From Chaunax sp. Z400 (Eukaryota > Chordata > Actinopteri > Lophiiformes > Chaunacidae): a DNA stretch of 64,000 bases. Under the pieces are notes generated by a model. That model did not search any database and was not told where the DNA came from. It saw only the letters and a program-made list of their open reading frames with translations. The stretch spans positions 28,713,899-28,777,898 of the forward strand of contig CM075195.1 in NCBI GenBank assembly GCA_037577475.1. Reading direction: 5' to 3'. The position numbers and the translations under genes are program-made. Below are positions 1-13,628 of this stretch, piece after piece; within the stretch, counting starts at the first letter, position 1; each line of letters begins with the position of its first letter.

Positions 1-639
1 GATGTGTGGAAGCATACACACCCCGTGGGTCTCATTGTTGATTTTTTAAAAATCCCCTTACTGTTGTTGCTCTTTTGCACAGTCTCACAATTCATTGATG
101 TCTTTTTGAGACTCACTTCCATTGATAAACTGTCCAAACCATCCAAATTAGATATGATTAGTTTCCCAAACAAGGTTTAAGGTTTAATTAATTACTAACA
201 TGTGTGCAATTACATTTACACTCGTTCAGTTAGGATTCAGGCTCTCTGCTGCCACCTAGCATGTACAGCTATCAAGTGCAGCAAACACAGCCCCCACATA
301 GCCCCCCTCTTTTGCTGCCATGGCACCATTGCTGTGCTGCAGCAGCAAGGCGACAAATGAATGTAGTGACATCTGGAGCTTCCTGATAAAAAAAAGACAT
401 TTGCTGATGGCTCTCTTAAAAATGCTCTAAGTCTTCACATCAAAAGTTACTGGACATCAGTGATTAAGTTTCCCACTTCTTCTACAGGCTGGTTATTGAG
501 TATGACTGGGAGGTGTTACTGGTTCCTCTGGTTTGGTTTCTAATGAAGGTTCTTTTGTAACTATATAAACACAGGTTGCTAAACTTCAAGGGTTCTTTAG
601 GGGGCATTACAAAAACTTTCTGACATTTTGTCTGTGCAG
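1..639. other. flna intron sequence before the first exon seen
   Basis: No filamin repeat can be read here. The stretch ends in the TCTGTGCAG acceptor of the 640 exon. It is AT-rich with no recognisable mobile element. Confidence 0.6.
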
Positions 640-3600
640 GTAGCCCATTCTCAGTGCCAGTCAGTGACATAGTGGACAGTACCAAGGTGAAGTGCCAGGG
701 TCCAGGCCTGGGAAACAATGTCAGGGCCAACATTCCACAGGCATTCACAGTAGACGCCTCCAAAGCTGGTGTGGCCCCACTGCAGGTCCGTGTGCAAGGA
801 CCCAAAGGTAAGTGTGTGTTCTAGCATTTCTAATGCATCTTTATTAATGATTAAAGCTCCCGCAGTCATGAAAGTTTAGCTCACAATTAATTTCAATTGA
901 CAATTTTACTGTTTTCTTCTGTTCATTTTACCCCAGCATTATAGTACAAATCTAATTACAGTTAATACAGTCATTTAAAGTGTGTGTCTGTGTGTGTGTC
1001 TGTGTGTGTGTGTGTCTGTGTGTTTAGGTGTGGTGGAGCCTGTGGAAGTGGTAGATAACAATGATCAGACTCACACAGTCAACTATGTTCCCACCAGAGA
1101 GGGGCCCTATTCCATTAATGTATTGTATGCTGATGAGGAGATCCCCCGCAGGTGACACAGACATGCACAGCAACATTTTCTAACATCTGAATCCTCTTCA
1201 CCTTCTGTTTGTGTTTATGAGGTCTCCTCTCTCACCCTCTGTCAGCCCCTACAAGGTGAAGGTGCTCCCCACCCATGATGCCAGTAAGGTGCGTGCCAGT
1301 GGACCCGGTCTCAACACCACTGGGGTGCCTGCCTCTCTGCCCGTTGAGTTTACCATTGATGCCAAAGATGCAGGCGAGGGACTGCTGGCAGTGCAGATTA
1401 CTGTGAGTGTTCACATGTGCACATTCACTTCATACATATGAAAACTAATTGCTTTGAATAATGGAGCGTTCCAGTTGAACTGGGAAGTAGGAATTTCTGA
1501 GTTCCCAGTCAGAAATTTCAACTGGAACGCTCCCCGAGATCGGATGTCCGACTCGGAGGGTCGGAGGAACCGCATTACCCCCAACCTCATAATCCAAGAT
1601 GGCTACTCTGTGGCGGCTGCAGTTTATGAGCACTTCTGACTCGTTGGTGTCTCATTAAATCAGTCGTACACATAGTATTGTCCAACTTATACCCGAGGAT
1701 ATGCTGCTGTGGTGTTTGGTTGGGCTACTTCTGCGTAAACCGCTGTTATCAACTGGTACTGCAAACAATGGATATTTTGTCCAGAAGTTGTTTATATTCC
1801 GAAAGGGCTTTTCCGACTTGTTCAACTGGAATGCGGTCAACTCGGGTGTGACATCATTCCCAGCTCTGACTTCCGACATAACTGGAACTCACCATAATTG
1901 TTTTCAAAACACTGGTAACTTCACCCTCACAGGACCCAGAAGGAAAGCCTAAGAAGGCCAACATCCGTGACAACCATGACGGGACCTACCTTGTGTCCTA
2001 TGTGCCGGACATGACTGGCAGATACACCATCCTCATTAAGTATGGAGGGGATGAGATTCCATACTCACCCTACCGTATCAGGGCCCTGCCCACCGGAGAT
2101 GCCAGCAAGTGCACCGTCACAGGTACGTAAAGTGTGTACATACTGTACACACACACACTTACAAATCTTTCTCACACGTCTAGCTTTAATTACATGTACA
2201 CATTTTGACTTTTATATGTTAGTTTGACTCATAATTTAATATATTGTTGGTGTATTTCTGTTCTGCTCTCTATATACCATAGGTAGTAATAGTAATCATC
2301 ATTCTGCGTGATGATGGGTTCTAATGCCCAGTTTTCACCTATTGTTAGCTCAGCTCAGGATCTGGTTCCTATTTTGTAATAGAAAACACAAATGGGCTGC
2401 TCAAAACAAGACATCTTTAAACCACACAGTGTTGTGTAATTCATATAATTTCAGATTTTCACCTATTTTTGTGTTAAAAGGAAGTGTTTGACATATTAGG
2501 AAGTCTACTAACTCACTTGTTTAAAAATAAAAGACCAAAGAATGGATCCTTGAGGAACACCACAACTGCAATGTACAACTGAAGAACAGGTACAAAGAGA
2601 GAATAGAGAATAGAGTGATCAGCCATGTCCAAAGGAACCGCTGGACTGAACAGTCACCTCTATCTGCTGTTGAAAGTAGGTCATATGAAACCTTTACAAG
2701 GGCCGTCTCTGTGCTGCAATGAGATAAAAACGATCATTTTACATTGCTTTATAGTTATTGTGGAAACGAGGCTCCAGGATTGTTTCCCTTTTTTCATTTG
2801 CAGTTAAATGAGTGCATGTTTGAAACAATGGTGAGATGAGACTGAAGCTCAATTGTCAGTATTAGTGGGACAGTTCTGAGGAAGTAGACATCAAGGAATT
2901 GTTCTGGCTCATAGTGGATGAGTGACACAGAGTAATATGTTTACGGGTAGTTGGATGTATATTATAACATAGAGGTTAACGTTGTCTATGTAGACGACTC
3001 CATGTTGGCTTGATGAGAGCCAACTGTGCAGGGACAGTAGCCAACAGAAGCCCCCACTACCACAGCCACAGGAGGACAGGGTTAGGGTCATGACCAGCCC
3101 TACTCTGATTGGTCAGTACTTATTACCTCATTGGTGGGGTTGATTAGGTTTAGGTGTAAATAGGCTTGAAGAATGGGACTAATTTTGGGTTAGGGTAAGG
3201 ATACAGGGTAACCAATCATGAGCACTGTAGGGGCTGGTCACACCTTTACTATCTGAAGGAGAAAATGTTGTCCAAGCAGGGGATGGAGCTCGGTGCATAG
3301 ATTTGACTTTTGGAAAAACAAGAATAAGCATATATCCTAAAATGTCAAACTATTCCTTTAATATATACAGATTTATATTCTGCTTTGTTTTTCTTTTAGA
3401 AAACATGAAAACGTTTGTTTTAGCAGGAATTGTAATTAATAATTTTTAATTGTATTCACAAGCTGTGATGACGGTTACAGTAATCATCACATATAATCTC
3501 CCATTATAACTCGGCTCGATTTATTTATAGTAAGTTTTCCATTTTAAAATAAAAAAGTAGAGACTCAAAATATCAGGTCAATGTATCAAAATATCAGCTT

Positions 3601-6600
3601 TAAGATTTACGTCTCTCAGCATACCTGCTCCTCGTTTCTAATTTTTCATGCATTATGTCGTGTTCCTCACGCTGTGCTCCTCAATTACACCCCCCCTGAA
3701 CAAGCCCCCGCTGTACCCGCTTCACACTCCACCGTCACCATTTGTTTTCAACCAAGTGTTTGGAGCACAGTTATTGCCTCCCACCACCCCCACCCCTACC
3801 TGACTGTCTTTTATTTGTCACTTTTTTTTTTCTTGCTCCTGTGCTTCTCACCGTTCCTATTATCAGTTTCAATCGGCGGTCACGGTTTAGGTAAGCCTAC
3901 TGAACAACTTCAGAATGTTGAGGAACTACTCTAACTTTCCTTTCTTTCTGTTAGCATGGGTAATTTTCTCCTCTTATAGTTCTCTAGTACGTTTTCCCTC
4001 CCATCTCATTTTCACTTCCTGTTTCATAACTGTTTGTCTGTTTCCCTCTGAATAATGGACTAACAGAATAGGTAGGATGGCATGGTGGAAATGGCTAATG
4101 TAGCTTTCAGTTTTATATGGTATTCATTAGTAACAACATTCTGTAGATGGAATAGCATGGCTGGATCTCAAACTTTAACTGGTCTCATGGTTACAGAATG
4201 TGCATGCTGTGTGTGTGGGTGTGTGTGGGTGTGTCTGTGTGTGGGTGTGTCTGTGTGTGTGGGTGTGTCTGTGTGTGTGGGTGTGTCTGTCTGTGTGGGT
4301 GTGTCTGTCTGTGTGTGTGTGTGTGTCTGTGTGTGTCTGTCTGTGTGTCTGTGTGTGGGTGTGTCTGTGTGTGGGTGTATGTGTGTGGGTGTGTCTGTGT
4401 GGGTGTGTCTGTCTGTGTGTGTCTGTCTGTGTGTGTCTGTGTGTGTCTGTCTGTGTGTGTCTGTGTGTCTGTCTGTAAGGACGTGTGTCTCTGTAAGATG
4501 ACAATAATAAATGAGAGGTAACCACTGTTACTTTTTTCCAAATTTTTAAGGCGCTGGCATTGGCCCAACAATCCAGATTGGTGAACAGACAGTCGTCACA
4601 GTGGATGCAAAGGCTGCTGGGAAAGGCAAAGTGACATGCAGTGTGTGCACGCCTGAGGGGGCAGAGCTAGATGTGGACGTTGTTGAAAATGAGGACGGCA
4701 CTTTTGACATTTTCTACACTGCGCCGCAGCCTGGCGAGTATGTCATCTGCGTTCGTTTTGGAGGGGAGCACATCCCTAACAGTCCCTTCCAGGTCACGGT
4801 GAGTGATGTGCATTTGAACCTTTATTAATACATTGGAGCATACAAAATGAAAAGAACAGCCTGTTAAGAATGGTCTTGAAGATACAATTCTAATAATAAT
4901 GGAAGTGTGCTTATTGTTAGGTGATTGAAGATGATTCAATGAGACTACTAAAGGCAAGAACAAAGGCACTTTATCACATAGAATATAGTGGTTAATGTTA
5001 TAATTATCACCAGTAATGCAGAGTGAAATGTGGAGTAGGGGCCTCAGAATGGAGGCAACAATCAGGTATCCTTGTGTAGACGTTGGTACCAATAATCACA
5101 GTGGAGGGTCACAAAAAGGTGCAGCATTTTATTTGTCCGTCATCAGAATATGCAGCATTTTTCCGAGCACCAATGAAGCAGAATATCACTGTGGAAACAA
5201 CAAAATGAGCAAAATGGGCAAGCTTCCTGCTGGACGAGACTGATCACCTTAGTGGCCTTCCTACGTTCCTCGACAGTCACGGCTTGAACCTTGATCTCTT
5301 AATCCTTGCAACCACCTTTACAAGTGTTGGCCAACTGGAAAAGTGGCTCAGACGGCTGAAAACGTTGCTTTGGTCACTGATGTCCGTTGTGAATGCTTCA
5401 ATTGATTTAACTTCTGGATGACCAAGTAACAGCTTGGATGAAGAGGTTGGCGATGATTCGAATAAAATCTTTGGCCCTGACAACCAACTAGTTGAAGAGA
5501 TGTCTGCTGGACAAAGACCTCAAGAAGTCTGGTCAGCTGGATTTTGTTTCGTCTCATCGCAATACCACTGTCTCAGCTGAACAGGATTTGCAACAAAACA
5601 CATGGAACCATCATGCCTCATTGTTAATATAGGCCAGAACTACTTGAGAATCAGTCCAGAAGAACTCCTTTTCAATCTGCATGTCAAGCTTGGTTTTCAT
5701 CTCATCTCATCATTCTCATCCTAGCTTAGGTGACGTCAGCTGAGAGCTCCAGTCTGATCTTTATAGGTGCGACTCTCTCTTTGGCTATAACGAGGCTTCA
5801 ATGGCTTACCTCGTATCTGAGGTAAGAACATGCATCAGAGAAGTGGTGCAGCTCCACCATAACAACATTCCTGAAATCTGGAGGATGGTAGCAGCTGGAT
5901 TTCCTTCAGTGTTTTCAGGCCATTTTCCTCTCCTCCCACCGTGGACATAAGTTCTCAGGAAGTAGATCATGCCAACTGATGTCCTGGCAACACAGCCGCT
6001 ACAGGATGCATTTGCCACGCAGGATGAAGGGAACCACAAAGCAGAGTGGGTCATAAAGGGAAGCGACAACTGACAGGATACTACGTCGGGTTGGGGGTCG
6101 GTCTTTTGTGACAATGTTTGAAACTGAAGGTGTCATTTTTGATCGATACACTATGACCTACAATGGCACAGGCATGCAGCCAGCGTAAGACAAAGTAAGT
6201 TCACTAACAGTTTAAAACTGTCTTGTGTGTTAACCTTAGAGCATAACAAAAATTAAATGATATATGAAGTTAACTTACGTCTGACATGAGGGCTGCGGTG
6301 TGGTGGCAGAAATGCTTTCGTCTAGGGTTTAAGATGAATAAAATAAAGAGTCAGAACGAGGAAAAATTGTCTTTTGTGAGTTTTATCAAATGAGCTCAAA
6401 CAAAAAGTATTTCTGCAGAAAGGTCAAATGTACAGACAGAGACTCGTCACAAGTGACAAAGAGAAACGAAATCAGCAGTGTTTTCTTCACCGTTGCACCC
6501 CCACATAGCCTTGATATGCAGCTTACAGATAACAAGCAGACATCCCATAGTGTGAGGCAGAATACTTTGCCTTTGTCAAAGTTAGATGATAAGGGTACAT

Positions 6601-9600
6601 ATGATGTAGAGGTTATAAATTTCCATCACATATGGCGTGATATCAGGAGAGTGAGCGGTTGAATTGAATATACATGTTGCATGGCAAACATATCTGAACC
6701 CCAGCAACAGCATCAAGGAATAAACAAGAGGTCATTTTCAATCCTTTTCCTTGAATGGTTTTTATTTTCTTTAAAGTACTCATCCAGTCAAAACTGTTTC
6801 ACTGTTGAATGTTTGAGCTTAAGTGTATAGAACGATGTATGAACAGAGTCTGATTCAAGTTCATTGATGGAGATGTAAAGTTTCTATTAGGTCATTGTAG
6901 ATCTGATTTCAGGAGGTGGGCCTACTAGCATGATATGGAATATAGATCATTCTTAAAATTATACAATGTATAATAAAATTTAATGTTAAGTTGGTATGTA
7001 ATTGAAAACAGCACAAAGACAACATTTCAATTGTTGAAACAGAAAAATGTAAATGTTTTTGAAAATGATATCCTCATTTAGAATTTGATGTCAGCAACAC
7101 GTTTCCATAAAGTTGGACAGCATTAATGGTGCCTTCACCATGTGCAGGTTACCCATGCCATGTGCACTAATGCCCCCCCATACCATCACGGATGCTGGCT
7201 TTTGAACTGTGAGCTGATAACAAGCCGATGGTCCCTCTCCTCTTTAGCCCTGAGGATGCAGCGTCTGTGATTTCTAAAAAGAATTTCGAATGTTGACTCT
7301 TCAGACCACAGGACAGTTTTCCACTCCATCTTAAATGAGCTGAGGCCCAGTGAAGGCGGGGCGTTTCCGGATCTGGTTTATATACGGTTTCCTCTTTGTG
7401 TCCACTACAGAATCCTGTCTGTTTTTAATGTAGTGATGTCCACTACAGAATCCTGTCTGTTTTTAATGCAGTGATGTCCACTACAGAATCCTGTCTGTTT
7501 TTAATACAGCGATGTCCACTACAGAATCCTGTCTGTTTATAATGCAGTGATGTCCACTACAGAATCCTGTCTGTTTTTAATGCAGCCATGTCCACTACAG
7601 AATCCTGTCTGTTTTTAATACAGTGATGTCCACTACAGAATCCTGTCTGTTTTTAATACAGCGATGTCCACTACAGAATCCTGTCTGTTTATAATGCAGT
7701 GATGTCCACTACAGAATCCTGTCTGTTTTTAATGCAGTGATGTCCACTACAGAATCCTGTCTGTTTTTAATGCAGTGATGTTACTACAGAATCCTGTCTG
7801 TTTTTAATGCAGTGATGTCCACTACAGAATCCTGTCTGTTTTTAATGCAGTGATGTCCACTACAGAATCCTGTCTGTTTTTAATACAGTGATGTCCACTA
7901 CAGAATCCTGTCTGTTTTTAATAGTGATGTCCTCTACAGAATCCTGTCTGTTTTTAATACAGTGATGTCCACTACAGAATCCTGTCTGTTTTTAATGTAG
8001 TGATGTCCACTACAGAATCCTGTCTGTTTTTAATGCAGTGATGTCCACTACAGAATCCTGTCTGTTTTTAATACAGTGATGTCCACTACAGAATCCTGTC
8101 TGTTTTTAATACAGTGATGTCCACTACAGAATCCTGTCTGTTTTTAATGCAGTGATGTCCACTACAGAATCCTGTCTGTTTTTAATGTAGTGATGTCCAC
8201 TACAGAATCCTGTCTGTTTTTAATGTAGTGATGTCCACTACAGAGTCCTGTCTGTTTTTAATACAGTGATGTCCACTACAGAGTCCTGTCTGTTTTTAAT
8301 GCAGTGATGTCCACTACAGAATCCTGTCTGTTTATAATACAGTGATGTCCACTACAGAATCCTGTCTGTTTTTAATGTAGTGATGTCACTACAGAATCCT
8401 GTCTGTTTTTAATGCAGTGATGTCCACTACAGAATCCTGTCTGTTTATAATACAGTGATGTCCACTACAGAATCCTGTCTGTTTTTAATACAGTGATGTC
8501 CACTACAGAATCCTGTCTGTTTTTAATACAGTGATGTCCACTACAGAATCCTGTCTGTTTTTAATACAGTGATGTCACTACAGAATCCTGTCTGTTTTTC
8601 ATGCAGTGACGTCCACTACAGAATCCTGTCTGTTTTTAATGCAGTGATGTCCACTACAGAATCCTGTCTGTTTTTAATACAGTGATGTCACTACAGAATC
8701 CTGTCTGTTTTTAATGCAGTGATGTCCACTACAGAATCCTGTCTGTTTTTAATGCAGTGATGTCCACTACAGAATCCTGTCTGTTTTTAATGTAGTGATG
8801 TCCACTACAGAATCCTGTCTGTTTTTAATGTAGTGATGTCCACTACAGAATCCTGTCTGTTTTTAATACAGTGATGTCCACTACAGAATCCTGTCTGTTT
8901 TTAATGTAGTGATGTCCACTACAGAATCCTGTCTGTTTTTAATACAGTGATGTCACTACAGAATCCTGTCTGTTTTTAATGCAGTGATGTCCACTACAGA
9001 ATCCTGTCTGTTTTTAATGCAGTGATGTCCACTACAGAATCCTGTCTGTTTTTAATACAGTGATGTCCACTACAGAATCCTGTCTGTTTTTAATGTAGTG
9101 ATGTCCACTACAGAATCCTGTCTGTTTTTAATGCAGTGATGTCCACTACAGAATCCTGTCTGTTTTTAATACAGTGATGTCCACTACAGAATCCTGTCTG
9201 TTTTTAATACAGTGATGTCCACTACAGAATCCTGTCTGTTTTTAATGCAGTGATGTCCACTACAGAATCCTGTCTGTTTATAATACAGTGATGTCCACTA
9301 CAGAATCCTGTCTGTTTATAATACAGTGATGTCCACTACAGAATCCTGTCTGTTTTTAATGTAGTGATGTCACTACAGAATCCTGTCTGTTTTTAATGCA
9401 GTGATGTCCACTACAGAATCCTGTCTGTTTATAATACAGTGATGTCCACTACAGAATCCTGTCTGTTTTTAATACAGTGATGTCACTACAGAATCCTGTC
9501 TGTTTTTCATGCAGTGACGTCCACTACAGAATCCTGTCTGTTTTTAATGCAGTGATGTCCACTACAGAATCCTGTCTGTTTTTAATACAGTGATGTCACT

Positions 9601-12600
9601 ACAGAATCCTGTCTGTTTTTAATGCAGTGATGTCCACTACAGAATCCTGTCTGTTTTTAATGCAGTGATGTCCACTACAGAATCCTGTCTGTTTTTAATG
9701 CAGTGATGTCCACTACAGAATCCTGTCTGTTTTTAATGCAGTGATGTCCACTACAGAATCCTGTCTGTTTTTAATGTAGTGATGTCCACTACAGAATCCT
9801 GTCTGTTTATAATACAGTGATGTCCACTACAGAATCCTGTCTGTTTTTAATACAGTGATGTCCACTACAGAATCCTGTCTGTTTTTAATACAGTGATGTC
9901 CACTACAGAATCCTGTCTGTTTTTAATGCAGTGATGTCCACTACAGAATCCTGTCTGTTTATAATGCAGTGATGTCCACTACAGAATCCTGTCTGTTTTT
10001 AATGCAGTGATGTCCTCTACAGAATCCTGTCTGTTTTTAATGTAGTGATGTCCACTACAGAATCCTGTCTGTTTTTAATACAGTGGTGTCACTACAGAAT
10101 CCTGTCTGTTTTTAATACAGTGATGTCCACTACAGAATCCTGTCTGTTTTTAATGCAGTGATGTCCACTACAGAATCCTGTCTGTTTTTAATGCAGTGAT
10201 GTCCACTACAGAATCCTGTCTGTTTTTAATGCAGCGATGTCCAGTAGATATTGGTTTTCAGCCTCGTCCCTTGCTTCAGAGATTTCTTCAAATTCTCTGA
10301 ATCTTTTAATGATATTGTTACTGTAGACGATGAAATCCACAAATAATTTATAATTTTACGTTGACAAACATTATTCTTAAATTGTTGCTCTATTTTCCAG
10401 TGCAGTCTGTCACAGAGTGGTGAACTCCTCCCCATCTTTACTTCAGACAGACTCAGCCTCTCTGATGCTCTTTTTATACCCAATCATGTTACTAACCTGT
10501 TGCCAGTTAATCTCATTAATGTTGATGTTCCACCCGCTGTTTTCTTTTAGCATTTCACTACTTTTCCAGTCTTTAGTTGCCACTGTCCCAACTTTTTTGA
10601 AACGTGTTGCTGGCATCAAATTCAAAATGGTCATATAATTTTTTTTTAAACAAAATTTCTCATTTTCAACATTTGATATGTTATCTTTGTGCAATTTTCA
10701 ATTAAAATATGGGGTTTTAATGTTTTGCAAATCATCACATTCTGTTTCTATTTACATTTTGCACAGCGTCCCAACCTTTTTGGAAACAGTGCTGTATAAA
10801 TTGTGTAAAAGGTGAAAGCTACTTATGTGTAGGCTATGTTATAACGGCAGGTTACTTTGTCTTAGTAATTGGGTTTGGGTCCAAACCTAACTAAATAATA
10901 CTGTTATTAAAGGCTGGAGTAATAGCTGAGATGTTGCCATGATTTACTGTAAAGCAGACTGATGTTGGCTGAGGATGCAGTACTTTATCGTGGCCAATCA
11001 CAGAAGCAGTACAGCGAAAGCCTTCGTTGTGTTTGTGTTTGGTGTGAATGACAAATGCTGGGTAGACCAAACATTGTTTCTCCCTACAGAAGTTTCATGA
11101 TTGATTCCTGCTGGCATCAGACATTATCTACATCACTCATCACTACTGTTTTACTCCCCTCCAATCCCTTCCATATTTTACCCTCTCCACCCCCTTCCCA
11201 CCCCCTCAACACCTCCCAACCCTTCAGGCACTGGAAGGAGCTCCATCAGACCAGCTCATGCAGCAGAGCCAAATGCCCCAGTACTACGCTCAACAGCCCT
11301 GGGTACCTAAAACCTCTGCGCTCAGCCTCTCATCCCTCCAATGTTTTTTCGACCTCCTCTCTAACCCCCCCTGTCTCTCATGTCATATATGGCCCCCTTT
11401 CATTATCCTACATGAGTGTCGCTGCCTTTCATTGCAAGTGTTTCATCTCTGAGGGGCTTTTTCTCTCATTTTATTCTCCACCACCTCTAACAGGATGCCA
11501 ACATTGCTGCGCAATATAAAAAATGCACATGATGTTTTATACAGGAAATATTTTCCTTTGGGAATTAAATATTTCCCATAGATCATCTGTTCAGCAGTGC
11601 TCCATGTCAACACGCTTAGGAGACAAAAGCAGCCATTTTGAGAATCATCAATGTGGGCGTGTCAGCTGTTCCACATTTACAAAATGGCTAACTTCTTTCT
11701 TTTCTCTTGACCTCCAAGTGTGTTTGTCCTCATCTCATTCTCTCTTGCAGTTTGTCTCGGTGTCATCATCCTGCCCTTGACCACCATTCTCATCTCCATT
11801 CTCATCGTTTTCGTTCCATCTCATGGTCCCATTTTGTCTGTTGGTGTTTGGAAGCTCTGACCTCTCTGTTCTGCACTGTTGATTGCATCTGTGATGGATA
11901 CTGTTAATGTAAACTCTTCACAGATAGTGTGTCTGACTTCTATCTTCTGTCTCCTAGGCAACAGACAGACCAATGGGAATGAACGGTCTGGACGTGGCAG
12001 GACTGAGACCCTTTGACCTGGTCATCCCATTCACCATCCAGAAGGGAGAGATCACAGGTAACATGAACAGGTCTGCTCTATGATGAGCACCGACTGATCA
12101 AACCTTAGTCTGTACTTATGAATTCTGTGTTGTGTGTTCTTCGTTGTGTGTTTCTGTCCCCTGCTGAAGGTGAGGTCCGAATGCCGTCGGGCAAGGTGGC
12201 CAAGCCTGACATTACAGACAACAAGGATGGCACCGTTACCGTCAAGTATGCTCCGACAGAGGCTGGCCTACATGAGATGGACATCAAATATGATGGCATC
12301 CACATCCCTGGTACAACCTCTGTCTGAAGTGTTTGCAGAAATACAAGAGAATTGTCGAACTGCTAAGGTGCATGAAGATAAACATCACAAATCTTCCTCA
12401 CTCTATTTTCAATCACAGGAAGTCCCTTACAGTTCTATGTGGACTACATCAACAGTGGTAATGTTAGTGCCTATGGGTCTGGCCTCATTCATGGGACTGT
12501 TAACAAGCCTGCTGTCTTCACCGTTAACACTAAAGATGCTGGAGAAGGTATGTAGCAGTCATACGACAGTAAACACGCTGTGTAGAAATGTGTTTAATCC

Positions 12601-13596
12601 ATGGAGATGCACAGATGCATTACCTCCAAGTCTAATTAGTCGATGACTGCACCAGTGGTTTTATTCATTTTAAAGGTGTCATTAGAAAGCTATGGACAAG
12701 AGAAATTAAACAACAATATAAGAGATTGTGAAGAAACAACAGTGTTGACATTATGTCAAAGGTGTCTATGTATTATTTGCAGATATCTTCACATACATAC
12801 CACTTTGTACCTCTAGACGCCATCGTCTAATAGATTCAGCTGGGTGTTTCAGCAAGTCTCACAACTTTCACAAGCTGTCTTGACATTTAGTCTAAAAAGT
12901 AAACATACCCATTATAAAACACTTAATTCACCTGACAAACTAAAGAAAACTCACCAGAACTGCCTTGATTTGTCTTTCCATCACCTTGTTTAATTGAAAT
13001 AAATCCACAGTGTAAAACATAAAAATATTCTAGCTCTACATGCCATTGTTGCCTGCATACACTTGTACTTATGCCCTTCACCATTGGGGGGGGGGGTCCA
13101 GGGAGGTGCCTAGGGTGGCACTGGCCACCCCTGGAATCTGATTGGCCACCCCAGGTGCCATCCCTATTATTCTAAACTATGAATAACTATATCCAGTCAG
13201 AGGCGGGACTTAGAACTATGTGGAGTAAACCCACATTTCAATTAAGGTGCAGACACATGTTTCCCTCTCATCATTAAATCAAACAGAATATTGCTTGTTC
13301 TTTGTTCCACTCAGGTGTACAAGAGGAGAGCAACACGCATATCAGGTGTAGCATTTATTCTATGGGAGGTGGCTAAGCTAACATTACCTGCACCAGTCTG
13401 GTCCTTAGCTGGTTCTTGTCCCTGGTCTCTAGCTATGCTATTTTTTTTGGCAATCCAAATAGGTCGCGACCCAGACTTCGGGAACCACTGGTCTATTAAA
13501 GTAGATGTGTAGTGGGAAACAAAAGTAAATGCTATGCAGGTGTGTCTGTGTGTGCGCGTCTGTGTGTGTGTGTGCGTGTGCGTCTGTGTGTGCGTG

Positions 13597-13628
<32 letters not shown>

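Noticed and set aside
1701..1952. 83-codon frame running into the flna exon at 1933
   Set aside because: It enters the exon in the wrong phase; the conserved frame begins at the TCACAG acceptor as DPEGKPKK.
3581..3934. 117-codon frame overlapping the flna micro-exon
   Set aside because: The frame is chance; the 24-nt exon is read in another phase and matches human FLNA.
7400..10242. CRISPR-like regular repeat array
   Set aside because: Repeats are contiguous without spacers, and the DNA is vertebrate; the unit is derived from a transposase.
10417..10638. Plus-strand 73-codon frame
   Set aside because: Antisense to the Tc1 end; no homology in this frame.
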